From: an uncultured Flammeovirgaceae bacterium
GTDB lineage: Bacteria > Bacteroidota > Bacteroidia > Cytophagales > Cyclobacteriaceae
Assembly (NCBI GenBank): GCA_913045135.1
Contig: CAJWQD010000004.1
Location: 1-64,000, forward strand
Length of the DNA stretch: 64,000 bases
Reading direction: 5' to 3'
A program made the translations under genes and the position numbers. Shown here piece after piece: positions 28,766 to 37,621 of this stretch. The notes beneath the pieces are model-generated. The model had not been told where the DNA came from and searched no databases. It worked only from the letters and a program-made list of their open reading frames with translations. Every line of letters starts with the position of its first letter. Within the stretch, counting starts at the first letter, position 1.

Positions 28766-30797
28766 CTTTAGTGTAGTTTCTAAAAGGTGAGGCAGGCAGT
28801 CCTTCTAAATTATACAAATTTGCTTCAGCGTAGGGAAGCCAAGCATACCTAACAAAAATAGGCTCATTGACCTGATCGTTCTTAACAATCACTTTATTGT
28901 TAACTATTTGGGCCTCTGCTGGATAAAATATTTTATCTAATCCTGCTATTTCAAAATTAATGAGATTTTTTGATTTATCTAAGCCACTGCCCACATAATC
29001 AAAAAAGATAATGGCCTTATCATCGTCAAATACCACCTTTTTATATAAGGGACCAGAATATACCAAAGAAGTGTCCCCATAATCTTTCGCTCGAGCCCAA
29101 AAGGCCATTCTTTTACCAACATCTTGCTTATTATGGGCATGTATTTTATCATAATCCCCAATATCAATAGTTACAGCCATTCCAACATTTTTCTCTTTTA
29201 ACGTAAAAAGTTGTACCTCCCTAAGTTTACTAACCTCATTACTAAAACCTCCATATGATGATAATTGTGCATAATAAAAAGGGAAATCTCCTTGCCCCCA
29301 ATGAGATCGCCAACTATTCAAAACTGCTGGAAATATTTTTTGATATAAGAAAGGTCGAGAAATATTGGTCTCTCCTTGGTACCATATAACTCCTTTTATA
29401 GCGAAAGGAATTAATGGAGCAATCATCCCATTAAACATAGATGATGGCGTAAAAACATTCATTCGAAGAGATAGTTTTCTCACTTCTTCATCATCACCAA
29501 TGACATAAAAAGTATTATTGAAAAGTATGGCGGAACGCTTATATTTCCAATTATCCTGTAACGTAATTAGCTCCTGATTTTGATCATCCAATATTTTCGG
29601 TGTTACTCCTTTTTTGAATCCAGCATTTCCCCACACATCGATAACACGAACAGTCAATATGTTTTTCCCTTTTTTGAGCTCTTTTGAGGATATTTTATAG
29701 ACGACATCAACTTCATTAGAACCCCAATGCTCTTTTCTTCCAATCAAGTTCCCGTTTAAAAAAGTGCTGTTTAAATATTTTATTGGCCCTAAAAATATGG
29801 CTAAACTATCTGATTGAGTATCCCCAAAAAATTGAAATTCTTGACGGAACCAAACCACGCCATTAACATCATAGCCTTCCAAATCATAGCCTCCATAATC
29901 TTCGCCAAATACTTTTGAGAGATTAGTATGAGAGACTGTGTCCCATCCTGAATCATCAAAGTTTAAGCTTACATAAGGTTTTGTTTTGTCACCCTCATAA
30001 CGGAAGACTTTTGCTCCAATTAATTCATTGATTGGAATTTGCTTCATCTGGCCTATCCAATCATTGAAGGGCTCAAATTCACGAGCAGTCAATATTAATT
30101 TCTCTTTTACTTTTTCAAAACCTTGTATTTTCTCCAAATAGTCCGATGCAACCCAAGCTTGGGCAGAAGAACCATCCCAACTTGCATCGATTAGTCCAAT
30201 GGGTGTTTCTATATTTTCATACAGCTCTCGACCAAAAAAATACAAAACAGCTGAGAAATTCGATACCGTTTCTGGTGAACAAATAGCCCAGTTGCCATCT
30301 AGTTGTTGAACTGGCTCATATGTCTGTACTTTATTTACACTGAATAATCTAATTCTGGGATAATTTGCTTTTTTAATTTCATTTTGCGAATCATTTAAGG
30401 AATCTCCTCGATCTATCCATCCATTCATTGGCATTTCCATATTAGATTGTCCTGACCCTATCCACACCTCGCCAAATAATACATCGTTTAGGAAAATTGA
30501 TGAATCTAAAGACTTAATTTTTAACCATTGTGGTTGGGCATCTGTTTTTGGAGTTCTAATCGTAGTTTTCCATGTGCCTGAATTATCACTGTAAGTATAA
30601 ACTTGATCAGTCCACGATGTAGCAATAGTAATCTCAGTATTGGGCCTAGCCCAGCCCCAAATAATTACATCTGCCTCCTGCTGCATCACCATGTGATCGG
30701 TAAATATATCCGCGACTCTTAATTTATCTCCTTGATGCCTGCATCCAAGATTCATTAAACATATTAGACCTATGAGACTATTTAAACGGTATCCCAT
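28755..30797 (-). CDS. Sialate O-acetylesterase family protein (SASA, SGNH fold)
   Basis: A 680 aa secreted protein with a short lipoprotein-like signal (IGLICLMNLGCRHQ). N-terminal Ig-like domain, then the SASA active-site block GSGQSNMEMPMNGW with the catalytic serine, WDGSSAQAW, IKGVIWYQGETN and the C-terminal DIGDYDKIHAHNKQDVGKRMA with the catalytic His. An inserted beta-sandwich (about residues 290-400, LNFDDSGWDTVSHTNL) is normal for the family. In glycan loci these enzymes remove O-acetyl groups from xylan or other polymers, and sialic acid is not implied. It sits between two sulfatases with small gaps or overlaps. Confidence 0.92.
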   Translation of the reverse strand: MGYRLNSLIGLICLMNLGCRHQGDKLRVADIFTDHMVMQQEADVIIWGWARPNTEITIATSWTDQVYTYSDNSGTWKTTIRTPKTDAQPQWLKIKSLDSSIFLNDVLFGEVWIGSGQSNMEMPMNGWIDRGDSLNDSQNEIKKANYPRIRLFSVNKVQTYEPVQQLDGNWAICSPETVSNFSAVLYFFGRELYENIETPIGLIDASWDGSSAQAWVASDYLEKIQGFEKVKEKLILTAREFEPFNDWIGQMKQIPINELIGAKVFRYEGDKTKPYVSLNFDDSGWDTVSHTNLSKVFGEDYGGYDLEGYDVNGVVWFRQEFQFFGDTQSDSLAIFLGPIKYLNSTFLNGNLIGRKEHWGSNEVDVVYKISSKELKKGKNILTVRVIDVWGNAGFKKGVTPKILDDQNQELITLQDNWKYKRSAILFNNTFYVIGDDEEVRKLSLRMNVFTPSSMFNGMIAPLIPFAIKGVIWYQGETNISRPFLYQKIFPAVLNSWRSHWGQGDFPFYYAQLSSYGGFSNEVSKLREVQLFTLKEKNVGMAVTIDIGDYDKIHAHNKQDVGKRMAFWARAKDYGDTSLVYSGPLYKKVVFDDDKAIIFFDYVGSGLDKSKNLINFEIAGLDKIFYPAEAQIVNNKVIVKNDQVNEPIFVRYAWLPYAEANLYNLEGLPASPFRNYTKDEE

Positions 30798-30802
30798 ATT
30801 TA

Positions 30803-32185
30803 CTACTGATCAATGCCGATGGGACGGGCCTCGGCTTTTATTTTTAACTCAAAAATTTCACCCGCTTTTTTCAACCTCGCTGCCCTCTCAGGAAATTGAG
30901 CTATAAGATTATCCTGTTCCGAAATATCACTAATTAAATTATAAAGTGCCTCCTCGTGATATACCCTATTTGTTTTCCCATTAATACCATCTATTCCGGG
31001 TTCAGTAACGATCCCTCCATTATGTCCAAATACATACTTCCACTCACCTTTACGAACAGCTTTGATCTTACTCCCCCCAAAATAATAAAAAATGCGTTTT
31101 TGTAATTCATTCATTTTCCCCCCTCGGAGACTTGATAAGACATTTACCCCATCAATTTTATTTTTAGGAAGCAAAGCACCTGTTATCGCAATCAATGTGG
31201 GCAAAATATCCATTGTATGGATTAAATTATTATTTACACTTTCAGATGGTATTACTCCTGGCCACGACATAATGGCCGGAACTCTAAAGCCACCTTCCCA
31301 AACATCAAACTTTCCCCCACGCAAGACTCCCGCACTACCCCCATGATTACCATAAGAAAGCCAAGGACCATTGTCAGAGGTAAAAATAACTAAAGTATTT
31401 TCCAGTAATCTTTGGTTTTTTAGTTCATGGATAATCACACCAACTGATCCGTCTATTTCTTCAATCACATCACCATAGAGGCCTCCTTTTGAAGTCCCTA
31501 TATAGTTGATTGATGCCGCAAGTGGAATATGAGGCATAGTATGAGCTAGGTAAAGAAAAAAGGGTACTTTACCTGCCTTACTTTTAATAAAATCAATACC
31601 AAAATCCGTGTATCGCTTAGTCAATAAGGATTGGTCAATATCAACTTCTACCACTTTATTATCCTTAACTAAGGGCAATTCTCCTTTACTCATATCATTA
31701 GAATATGGAACACCAAGATAGCTATCAAAACCATGTTGAAGGGGTAAAAATTTTTGCTTATGCCCTAAATGCCATTTGCCTGCCATCGCTGTGGCATATC
31801 CCTTTTTTTTTAAAAGTTCGGCTATTGTTTCTTCATCAGGATTTAAACCCACATTAGGGTTACTCCTATATGGCCCATTTGGAAAGAGTACGTTGGGCAA
31901 ACCTACACGATCGGGATAACAACCAGTTAACAATGCTGCCCTTGAAGGAGTACATACTGAAGAGGCAACATGGAAGTCCGTGAATCGCATACCGCTTTTA
32001 GCTAATGCATCTAAATGGGGAGTATTAATAGTCTCAGATCCATAAATACTTAAATCATCATATCCTTGATCATCTGTGAAAATAATCACAACATTTGGCA
32101 GTGATTGTTTTTTAGGCTTCAAAATAATATATAAGCCGATTACAACGGCAAGTAAAAGAATGAAGTATAAAATTATTTTTTTCAT
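30803..32185 (-). CDS. Sulfatase, family S1, membrane-anchored or secreted
   Basis: About 460 aa from the ATG at 32185 (MKKIILYFILLLAVVIGLYIIL, a signal anchor or signal peptide). The ORF-track start at 32275 adds 30 residues without secretion logic. Motifs are NVVIIFTDDQGYDDLSIYGS, formylglycine C78 in CTPSR, GKWHLGHKQKFLPLQHGF, TSDNGPWLSYGNHGGSAG and GGFRVPAIMSWPG. It is very similar in plan to the sulfatase at 19780-21186, so the two may be paralogues with related specificity. It follows the alpha/beta hydrolase gene and precedes the sialate-O-acetylesterase-like gene by 5 bp. Confidence 0.94.
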   Translation of the reverse strand: MKKIILYFILLLAVVIGLYIILKPKKQSLPNVVIIFTDDQGYDDLSIYGSETINTPHLDALAKSGMRFTDFHVASSVCTPSRAALLTGCYPDRVGLPNVLFPNGPYRSNPNVGLNPDEETIAELLKKKGYATAMAGKWHLGHKQKFLPLQHGFDSYLGVPYSNDMSKGELPLVKDNKVVEVDIDQSLLTKRYTDFGIDFIKSKAGKVPFFLYLAHTMPHIPLAASINYIGTSKGGLYGDVIEEIDGSVGVIIHELKNQRLLENTLVIFTSDNGPWLSYGNHGGSAGVLRGGKFDVWEGGFRVPAIMSWPGVIPSESVNNNLIHTMDILPTLIAITGALLPKNKIDGVNVLSSLRGGKMNELQKRIFYYFGGSKIKAVRKGEWKYVFGHNGGIVTEPGIDGINGKTNRVYHEEALYNLISDISEQDNLIAQFPERAARLKKAGEIFELKIKAEARPIGIDQ

Positions 32186-32308
32186 AAAAATTCTTTTAAT
32201 ATTTTTTGACCCATTAATAGAAAAGGCTGTTATTATTTCTGACTTTGATATCGAAATCCAATCAGTAGATGGCATAAATTGAAATCCTTAAGTCTTAGTA
32301 TGTTATTT

Positions 32309-33238
32309 TCACTCATTTTTTTCTGTTTTGATAGAATACCTATTTTTAAAAAAATTTATGGTCTCTGATTTAACATCATATTGCCAACTTGGATAATCAT
32401 GATTACCCCCTTGAACAGGTATGAATTTTACGTCAATCCCTTTTAACATAAGCTTTTCATAAAGTAATTCACTTTGACAAATAGGAACTACCCTATCTAG
32501 GGTACCATGCATAATAAGAAATGCAGGATCTGTTTCATCCACATATTTGATCGGATTTGCTAATGCTCCTAAGTCCTTGTTTTTTTCAAGACTTCCTCCT
32601 AAAAACCTCATTCGATTGGTTTGATCACCATTCCAATCCTCAGTACAACTTATCATAAAATTTGTAGGACCATACCAATCTACTACCGCATCCACATGAC
32701 TACTTTCATTTAAAAAACTACCCAATTGACCTTCAATAGATATTTCTTTATCTCCTTCAACTACCTGATCAAGACCCCCACTGGTACCCATAAAGGCAGC
32801 CAAATGGCCTCCAGAGGAATATCCCATGATTCCAATAAATTTTTTATTAAGATTGAATCTTTCTGCATTCCCTCTTATAAACCTAACTGCTGCCTTAACA
32901 TCATGAATTTGAGCAGGGAAATTGCTACAATAGGAAGACCTGTGATTCATTGAAACCACCGCAAATCCATTTTTTCTCAGTTCCTCCCCGAGTCCACCAT
33001 ATTTATAAGCCCAAAACTTGTTATTATTATCTGTCCATGCACTACCTGCTATCGTTATTACTAATGGGAAGGGGCCTGCTCCTTGAGAAGGAATATAAAT
33101 ATCTAATAGATGACCCAAATCCTCATCTCCAACATAATTGATGTTTTCCCATTTTGGTTTCTGATAAATAACAAAAGAATAAACGTTTGCAACAGTTGAT
33201 ATCAAAATGAAAAAACTAATACCTTTGATTAAATACAT
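32309..33238 (-). CDS. Alpha/beta hydrolase, acyl-glycan esterase type (BD-FAE-like)
   Basis: A 309 aa protein with an N-terminal signal segment (GISFFILISTVANVYSF). The alpha/beta hydrolase core shows LDIYIPSQGAGPFPLVITIAGSAW, nucleophile elbow GIMGYSSGGHLAAF, and C-terminal HGTLDRVVPICQSELL (acid) and QGGNHDYPSW (His). These features match the BD-FAE/acetylesterase group that removes ester-linked acyl groups from plant or algal glycans. It lies 15 bp downstream of the serine hydrolase gene. The substrate is inferred from context. Confidence 0.88.
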   Translation of the reverse strand: MYLIKGISFFILISTVANVYSFVIYQKPKWENINYVGDEDLGHLLDIYIPSQGAGPFPLVITIAGSAWTDNNNKFWAYKYGGLGEELRKNGFAVVSMNHRSSYCSNFPAQIHDVKAAVRFIRGNAERFNLNKKFIGIMGYSSGGHLAAFMGTSGGLDQVVEGDKEISIEGQLGSFLNESSHVDAVVDWYGPTNFMISCTEDWNGDQTNRMRFLGGSLEKNKDLGALANPIKYVDETDPAFLIMHGTLDRVVPICQSELLYEKLMLKGIDVKFIPVQGGNHDYPSWQYDVKSETINFFKNRYSIKTEKNE

Positions 33239-33253
33239 TCCATAGTTTTTTTG

Positions 33254-34831
33254 TCAAAATTCTATCTCGATAGTTTTAGAACTACCATTGCTAAAATCTG
33301 CTAGATGTCTAAAATCAGTCTTCCAAATTAATTTATCTTCCTCGAAAATGAAGGTGTAGTCCATACTTGCGGTAGATGAGTAAAAATAAATTCTTAGTTT
33401 GTATTCATTAGGTTGGGCCCAAGCTCCGCTAGCAGCAATTTTATATTCCTCACCTTGCAAATATGTCTTTCTCTCTGTATATGGCAACCTAAACATTATA
33501 TTACTTTTCTTGTACATCTGATAACCAACTTTTATAATCTGATTTTCTTCACCATTGGAAAGTTCTATTTCATGGTTTTTACTGTTTAAGTCTAACTTCA
33601 TTGAGTATCTGTTCAATTCATCAATTTCAAATTCAAATAGACGTCCACTGAAGTTTTCTCGTTCATTTAATAATTCTCCAACGACAGGTCGCAGAGCAAG
33701 GCCTTTTGTTTTCTTCTTTAATAAATTATAATTTTTTTTGTCTTCAGGTAAAGACGACTCACTTAATTCAACCAGTAAAGTCTCCCAAGCAATGTTCATA
33801 ACTCCAACCATATCATTTGCTCCTGAGGTCATTGCAATAACTAAATCTTGGTCTGGAAGTATCAAACTAAACTGTGAGAAAAGGCCATCAGCTCGATAAC
33901 TATTATGTCTGGAAAGCCAAAATTGATACCCATAACCTTGTGTGAAATCACTGTCAGGATTACTCCCATTTGAACTTTGTTTAGAAGTTGCTAAATCAAT
34001 CCAATCTGCATTTAAAAGTTGTATACCTTTCCATTTCCCGTTTTGTAAATAAAACTGACCTAGTTTTGCAATATCTTCGGTTTTAGCACAAATTCCCCAT
34101 CCAGTATTCCCTCCTAAAAATTTATCCCATACGGGTTTCTCAATTCCCAGCGGTTTAAAAAATCTACTATCTAAATAGTCAACAACATCTTGCCCAGTTG
34201 TTTTTTTAATGATCGCTGCCAAAACATTAGATGCCATTGTGTTGTACATCCAGTGCGTTCCTGGCATAAAATCCACTTTTGAATCAAAAAAGTATTTAAC
34301 CCAATCAGTATTCCAATCAACATCACCCAATTCATTTTGAATGTCTGAATTCCAACCAACTTTACCTGAATACATTGCTATTGGTATCGGTTCTTTCACA
34401 TGGCCAGTATTCATAGCTAATAAATCCTTAATTCGCATTTCATTCCAATGCCAAGAATAGTTGTCCGGAACTTTTTTAGGAAAAAAGGAAATAACTAAAT
34501 CATCAATTGAAATAATATTTTCCTGAATAGCAAATCCTATTGCAGTTGAAATAAAGCTTTTACTAACTGAATTCATCATGTGGGGAACATCTGCTTGATA
34601 AGGATCCCACCAACCTTGTGAAACTAATTTACCATGCCTGATAATCATAAAACTATGAACTGCATCAATCTCTGCCTCCAGCCGGTCAATAAACTTCAAT
34701 ATATTTAATGAAGACATTCCTTGTACTTCAGGTGTAGATGTTTCAAAATAACTTGTCTGTGCATTGCCCAAATTCGCATAGAAAAAGAGCAAAATAAATA
34801 ATGGATTAAATCTCTTTTTTAGGTTTTTCAT
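33254..34831 (-). CDS. Serine hydrolase, class C beta-lactamase-related
   Basis: A 525 aa protein with signal peptide (FNPLFILLFFYANLGNAQ). It has the SxxK nucleophile/base motif S88-V-S-K91 in MMNSVSKSFISTA and a Tyr-x-Asn motif in HWMYNTMASN. The N-terminal part (HSFMIIRHGKLVSQGWW) is typical of PUL-associated serine hydrolases rather than true beta-lactamases. A C-terminal beta-rich domain of about 140 residues follows. It probably acts as an esterase on decorated oligosaccharides; the role is inferred. It lies 42 bp downstream of the GH3 gene. Confidence 0.87.
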   Translation of the reverse strand: MKNLKKRFNPLFILLFFYANLGNAQTSYFETSTPEVQGMSSLNILKFIDRLEAEIDAVHSFMIIRHGKLVSQGWWDPYQADVPHMMNSVSKSFISTAIGFAIQENIISIDDLVISFFPKKVPDNYSWHWNEMRIKDLLAMNTGHVKEPIPIAMYSGKVGWNSDIQNELGDVDWNTDWVKYFFDSKVDFMPGTHWMYNTMASNVLAAIIKKTTGQDVVDYLDSRFFKPLGIEKPVWDKFLGGNTGWGICAKTEDIAKLGQFYLQNGKWKGIQLLNADWIDLATSKQSSNGSNPDSDFTQGYGYQFWLSRHNSYRADGLFSQFSLILPDQDLVIAMTSGANDMVGVMNIAWETLLVELSESSLPEDKKNYNLLKKKTKGLALRPVVGELLNERENFSGRLFEFEIDELNRYSMKLDLNSKNHEIELSNGEENQIIKVGYQMYKKSNIMFRLPYTERKTYLQGEEYKIAASGAWAQPNEYKLRIYFYSSTASMDYTFIFEEDKLIWKTDFRHLADFSNGSSKTIEIEF

Positions 34832-34873
34832 ATTTCTGATCCTTTAATTTGAATATCTATTTTACCCCAATTC

Positions 34874-37486
34874 CTATCCACTTATTTCTAACCCTTGTTT
34901 AAAATAAAAATTAGTACTGGAGTTACCAACCATGAGCTCATAGCTACCACTGCCTACAATAAATTTACCAAGCTCAGGATTATAGCGGCTAAGTTCTTTT
35001 ACAGGAACACTTAAAGTAATTCTTTGCTTTTCTCCTTCATCTAAAAATACTCGTTCAAATGCTTTTAATATTTTTATAGGATTATCTTGAGCTTCATCAT
35101 TTTTACGAATGTAGAGTTGCACTACTTCGCTGCCTTGCATAGAACCTATGTTTTTGATGTCAAAAGATATCTCAATCACTCCATCTTTAGATAGTTGTTG
35201 CTTTGATAATGATTCGTTTGAAACTTCAAAATCCGTATAACTAAGTCCAAACCCAAAGGGATAGAGAGGTTCGATGCGCTGGTACATATAAGTTTTACCT
35301 TTGGTGATATCATAATCCTCAAACGCAGGCAAATCACTAGCCGATTTAGGTACAGTTATCGGCATTTTCCCTCCAGGATTGTAATCTCCAAATAACACCT
35401 CTGCTATGGCTGCTCCTTCTGCCTGACCTGGATACCAAGCCTCTACGATGGCAGATATGTTCTTATCTGCCCAGTTGACCGATATTGGGCTTCCATTAAT
35501 TAAAGTGAGCACGATGTTGGAGTTTACTTCATAAATTTTCTTTAGTAACGTTTCCTGTTCTGGAAGCAAATCAAGCGACTGTCTGTCAAGATGTTCTCCC
35601 TCAGTATCATTTCTTGAACCAAGTACTAAAATTACAGCATCAGATTTTTTGGCTGCTGCTATCGCCTCTTGCAATAGATTATCTTTTAGTGGCTTCCAAC
35701 CTATTGTTACTCCTGCCCAATCAATGTCGTCTATGTATTCAACTTTGAAGTCGTACGCTTTTCCGGCCTCTAGTTTTTTGGTTATTCCCGTCTCCCATCC
35801 CACATGAGAGGTCCACTGATCTAAAATAATTTCATTGTCAAGATAAATTTTAATACCTTTATCATTATCACTGCTCATCACAGTATTTCGTGCACTGAAC
35901 ATATATTCGGTAGATTTTGAAGGAACGATAACCCCCTTCCACCTAACCGAAAACTTGTCTTTAGGAACAAATTCTGATGGGAATTGGCTCTCATTCCACC
36001 ATTTATGCACAAGATTGCTGTCTGTTCGTGTCAGTACAGGTTCTCCTTCCAGTTTCATATTATCAAAAAACTCTGCTACTAATCCATTTTTTTCTAGTGC
36101 CTGAGATAAGAAAAAAGCACTGTTTTCAATTGCTGGAAGGTTAAAGTCATGTTTGGCTGATCCTTGAGCATAATTTACTTGCGTCTCTTCAGAAACAATG
36201 TCTTTAATCCCCTCCAAAGGAGAGATACCTTTGGAGGGCATCCCACTATAATTTCCATAAATACATTCATTGGCATTAGGACCAATTACTGCAATAGAGT
36301 TCAATTTTTTTGATAAGGGAAGAAAATTATTTTTGTTTTTTAATAGCACTAGCGATTGAAGCGCCGATTCTTTGGCTAACTCTTGATGTGAATTTTGTTC
36401 AATAACATTAGAGGTGATTTGGGCAAATGGAATCTGATCTTTGGGATCGAACACACCTAATCTCATAGCCGTGGTAATTATTCTTATAACTGCCTTATCT
36501 AAATCTTTTTCAGTGAGTAAACCTAACTCAACTGCCTTAGCTAAATGTGTAGTATACATCCCACCGCAATTGAGGTCTGTTCCTGCAAGAACTGCACTTG
36601 CAGCACCTTCCTCAGGCGAATCAACATAAAAATGATTTGCATGGATATTATAAATCGCACCACAATCAGATACAACATGACCTTCAAATCCCCAATCATC
36701 ACGTAAAACCTCCTGAAGTAACCAATCATTACTACTACAAGGCACATTATTCAAAGCATTGTATGCCGACATGACAATCTGGACGTTAGATTCCAAAACA
36801 TTGGCCTTAAAAGCAGGAAAATAATAGTCTCTAAGAAGTTTTTCACTAATATTTGAGCTCCCGTAATGTCGCTGATAATCTACATTGTTAGCAATAAAAT
36901 GCTTGATAGAAGCAGCCGTCTTGATATACTTTGGATCATTACCCTGCAAGCCTTGAATAAAAGCTTTACTTATCTCACTTACTAAAAACGGATCTTCACC
37001 ATAGCTTTCTTGTGTTCGACCCCATCTTGGATCTCTAGCCATATTAATCATTGGAGACCAAAAGTTTAAAAATTTGGCATTATTAAGCTGGTTAGCAAGT
37101 GCCCTTGCTTCATCTGAAATTACCTCGGCCTCTTGACTCACGAGCCCTGGATTCCAAGTACTCGCAATTCCTATGCTTTGTGGAAATACGGTGGTAGTAA
37201 AGCCCTCTCCACTCATCCATGACACTACCCCGTGAAGCCCCTCATTACCCCAAGAATATTTTGTAATCCCAAGTCTTTCTATCGCTGGTGCTTCTCTTTG
37301 CATTTGAGAAATCTTTTCATCAAGCGTCATTTTATTGACTAAATTAGCCGCTCTTTCCTCAAAGGATAAATCAGTATTCTCGTAGGGATCTTTAATTTTA
37401 TTATTGTTTAAATCCTTCCATTTTGTGGTAGGCCCACAGGAAAATACTAAATGCCATACAAATAGAAACATTTGTAAACTTTTCAT
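34874..37486 (-). CDS. GH3 beta-glycosidase with PA14 insert
   Basis: An 870 aa lipoprotein-type enzyme (FLFVWHLVFSCGP). The GH3 N-terminal barrel includes WGNEGLHGV, RWGRTQESYGEDP, KHFIANN and nucleophile D274 in GHVVSDCGAIY. The C-terminal sandwich carries a PA14 domain (about residues 470-610, LVAEFFDNMKLEGEPV) and ends with a fibronectin-III-like domain. GH3 enzymes with PA14 inserts release terminal beta-glucose or beta-xylose, and the FNIII region is standard. It lies 135 bp downstream of the GH97 gene, so it may have its own promoter. Confidence 0.94.
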   Translation of the reverse strand: MKSLQMFLFVWHLVFSCGPTTKWKDLNNNKIKDPYENTDLSFEERAANLVNKMTLDEKISQMQREAPAIERLGITKYSWGNEGLHGVVSWMSGEGFTTTVFPQSIGIASTWNPGLVSQEAEVISDEARALANQLNNAKFLNFWSPMINMARDPRWGRTQESYGEDPFLVSEISKAFIQGLQGNDPKYIKTAASIKHFIANNVDYQRHYGSSNISEKLLRDYYFPAFKANVLESNVQIVMSAYNALNNVPCSSNDWLLQEVLRDDWGFEGHVVSDCGAIYNIHANHFYVDSPEEGAASAVLAGTDLNCGGMYTTHLAKAVELGLLTEKDLDKAVIRIITTAMRLGVFDPKDQIPFAQITSNVIEQNSHQELAKESALQSLVLLKNKNNFLPLSKKLNSIAVIGPNANECIYGNYSGMPSKGISPLEGIKDIVSEETQVNYAQGSAKHDFNLPAIENSAFFLSQALEKNGLVAEFFDNMKLEGEPVLTRTDSNLVHKWWNESQFPSEFVPKDKFSVRWKGVIVPSKSTEYMFSARNTVMSSDNDKGIKIYLDNEIILDQWTSHVGWETGITKKLEAGKAYDFKVEYIDDIDWAGVTIGWKPLKDNLLQEAIAAAKKSDAVILVLGSRNDTEGEHLDRQSLDLLPEQETLLKKIYEVNSNIVLTLINGSPISVNWADKNISAIVEAWYPGQAEGAAIAEVLFGDYNPGGKMPITVPKSASDLPAFEDYDITKGKTYMYQRIEPLYPFGFGLSYTDFEVSNESLSKQQLSKDGVIEISFDIKNIGSMQGSEVVQLYIRKNDEAQDNPIKILKAFERVFLDEGEKQRITLSVPVKELSRYNPELGKFIVGSGSYELMVGNSSTNFYFKQGLEISG

Positions 37487-37621
37487 ATGATTTTGTTTAA
37501 ATTAATAAATACTAAAAATACGCAGAGAGGTACACAGTTCCTCAATTCAACCTCAAATGAATACCTTTGAGGGCTCCAATCAAAAAAGAATAATACCAAA
37601 CATTTATAATAAACCATTCTC

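Noticed and set aside
33254-34831. Beta-lactamase resistance gene
   Set aside because: The SxxK and YxN motifs are there, but the protein has a long C-terminal domain and lies among glycan esterases; an esterase role is more likely.
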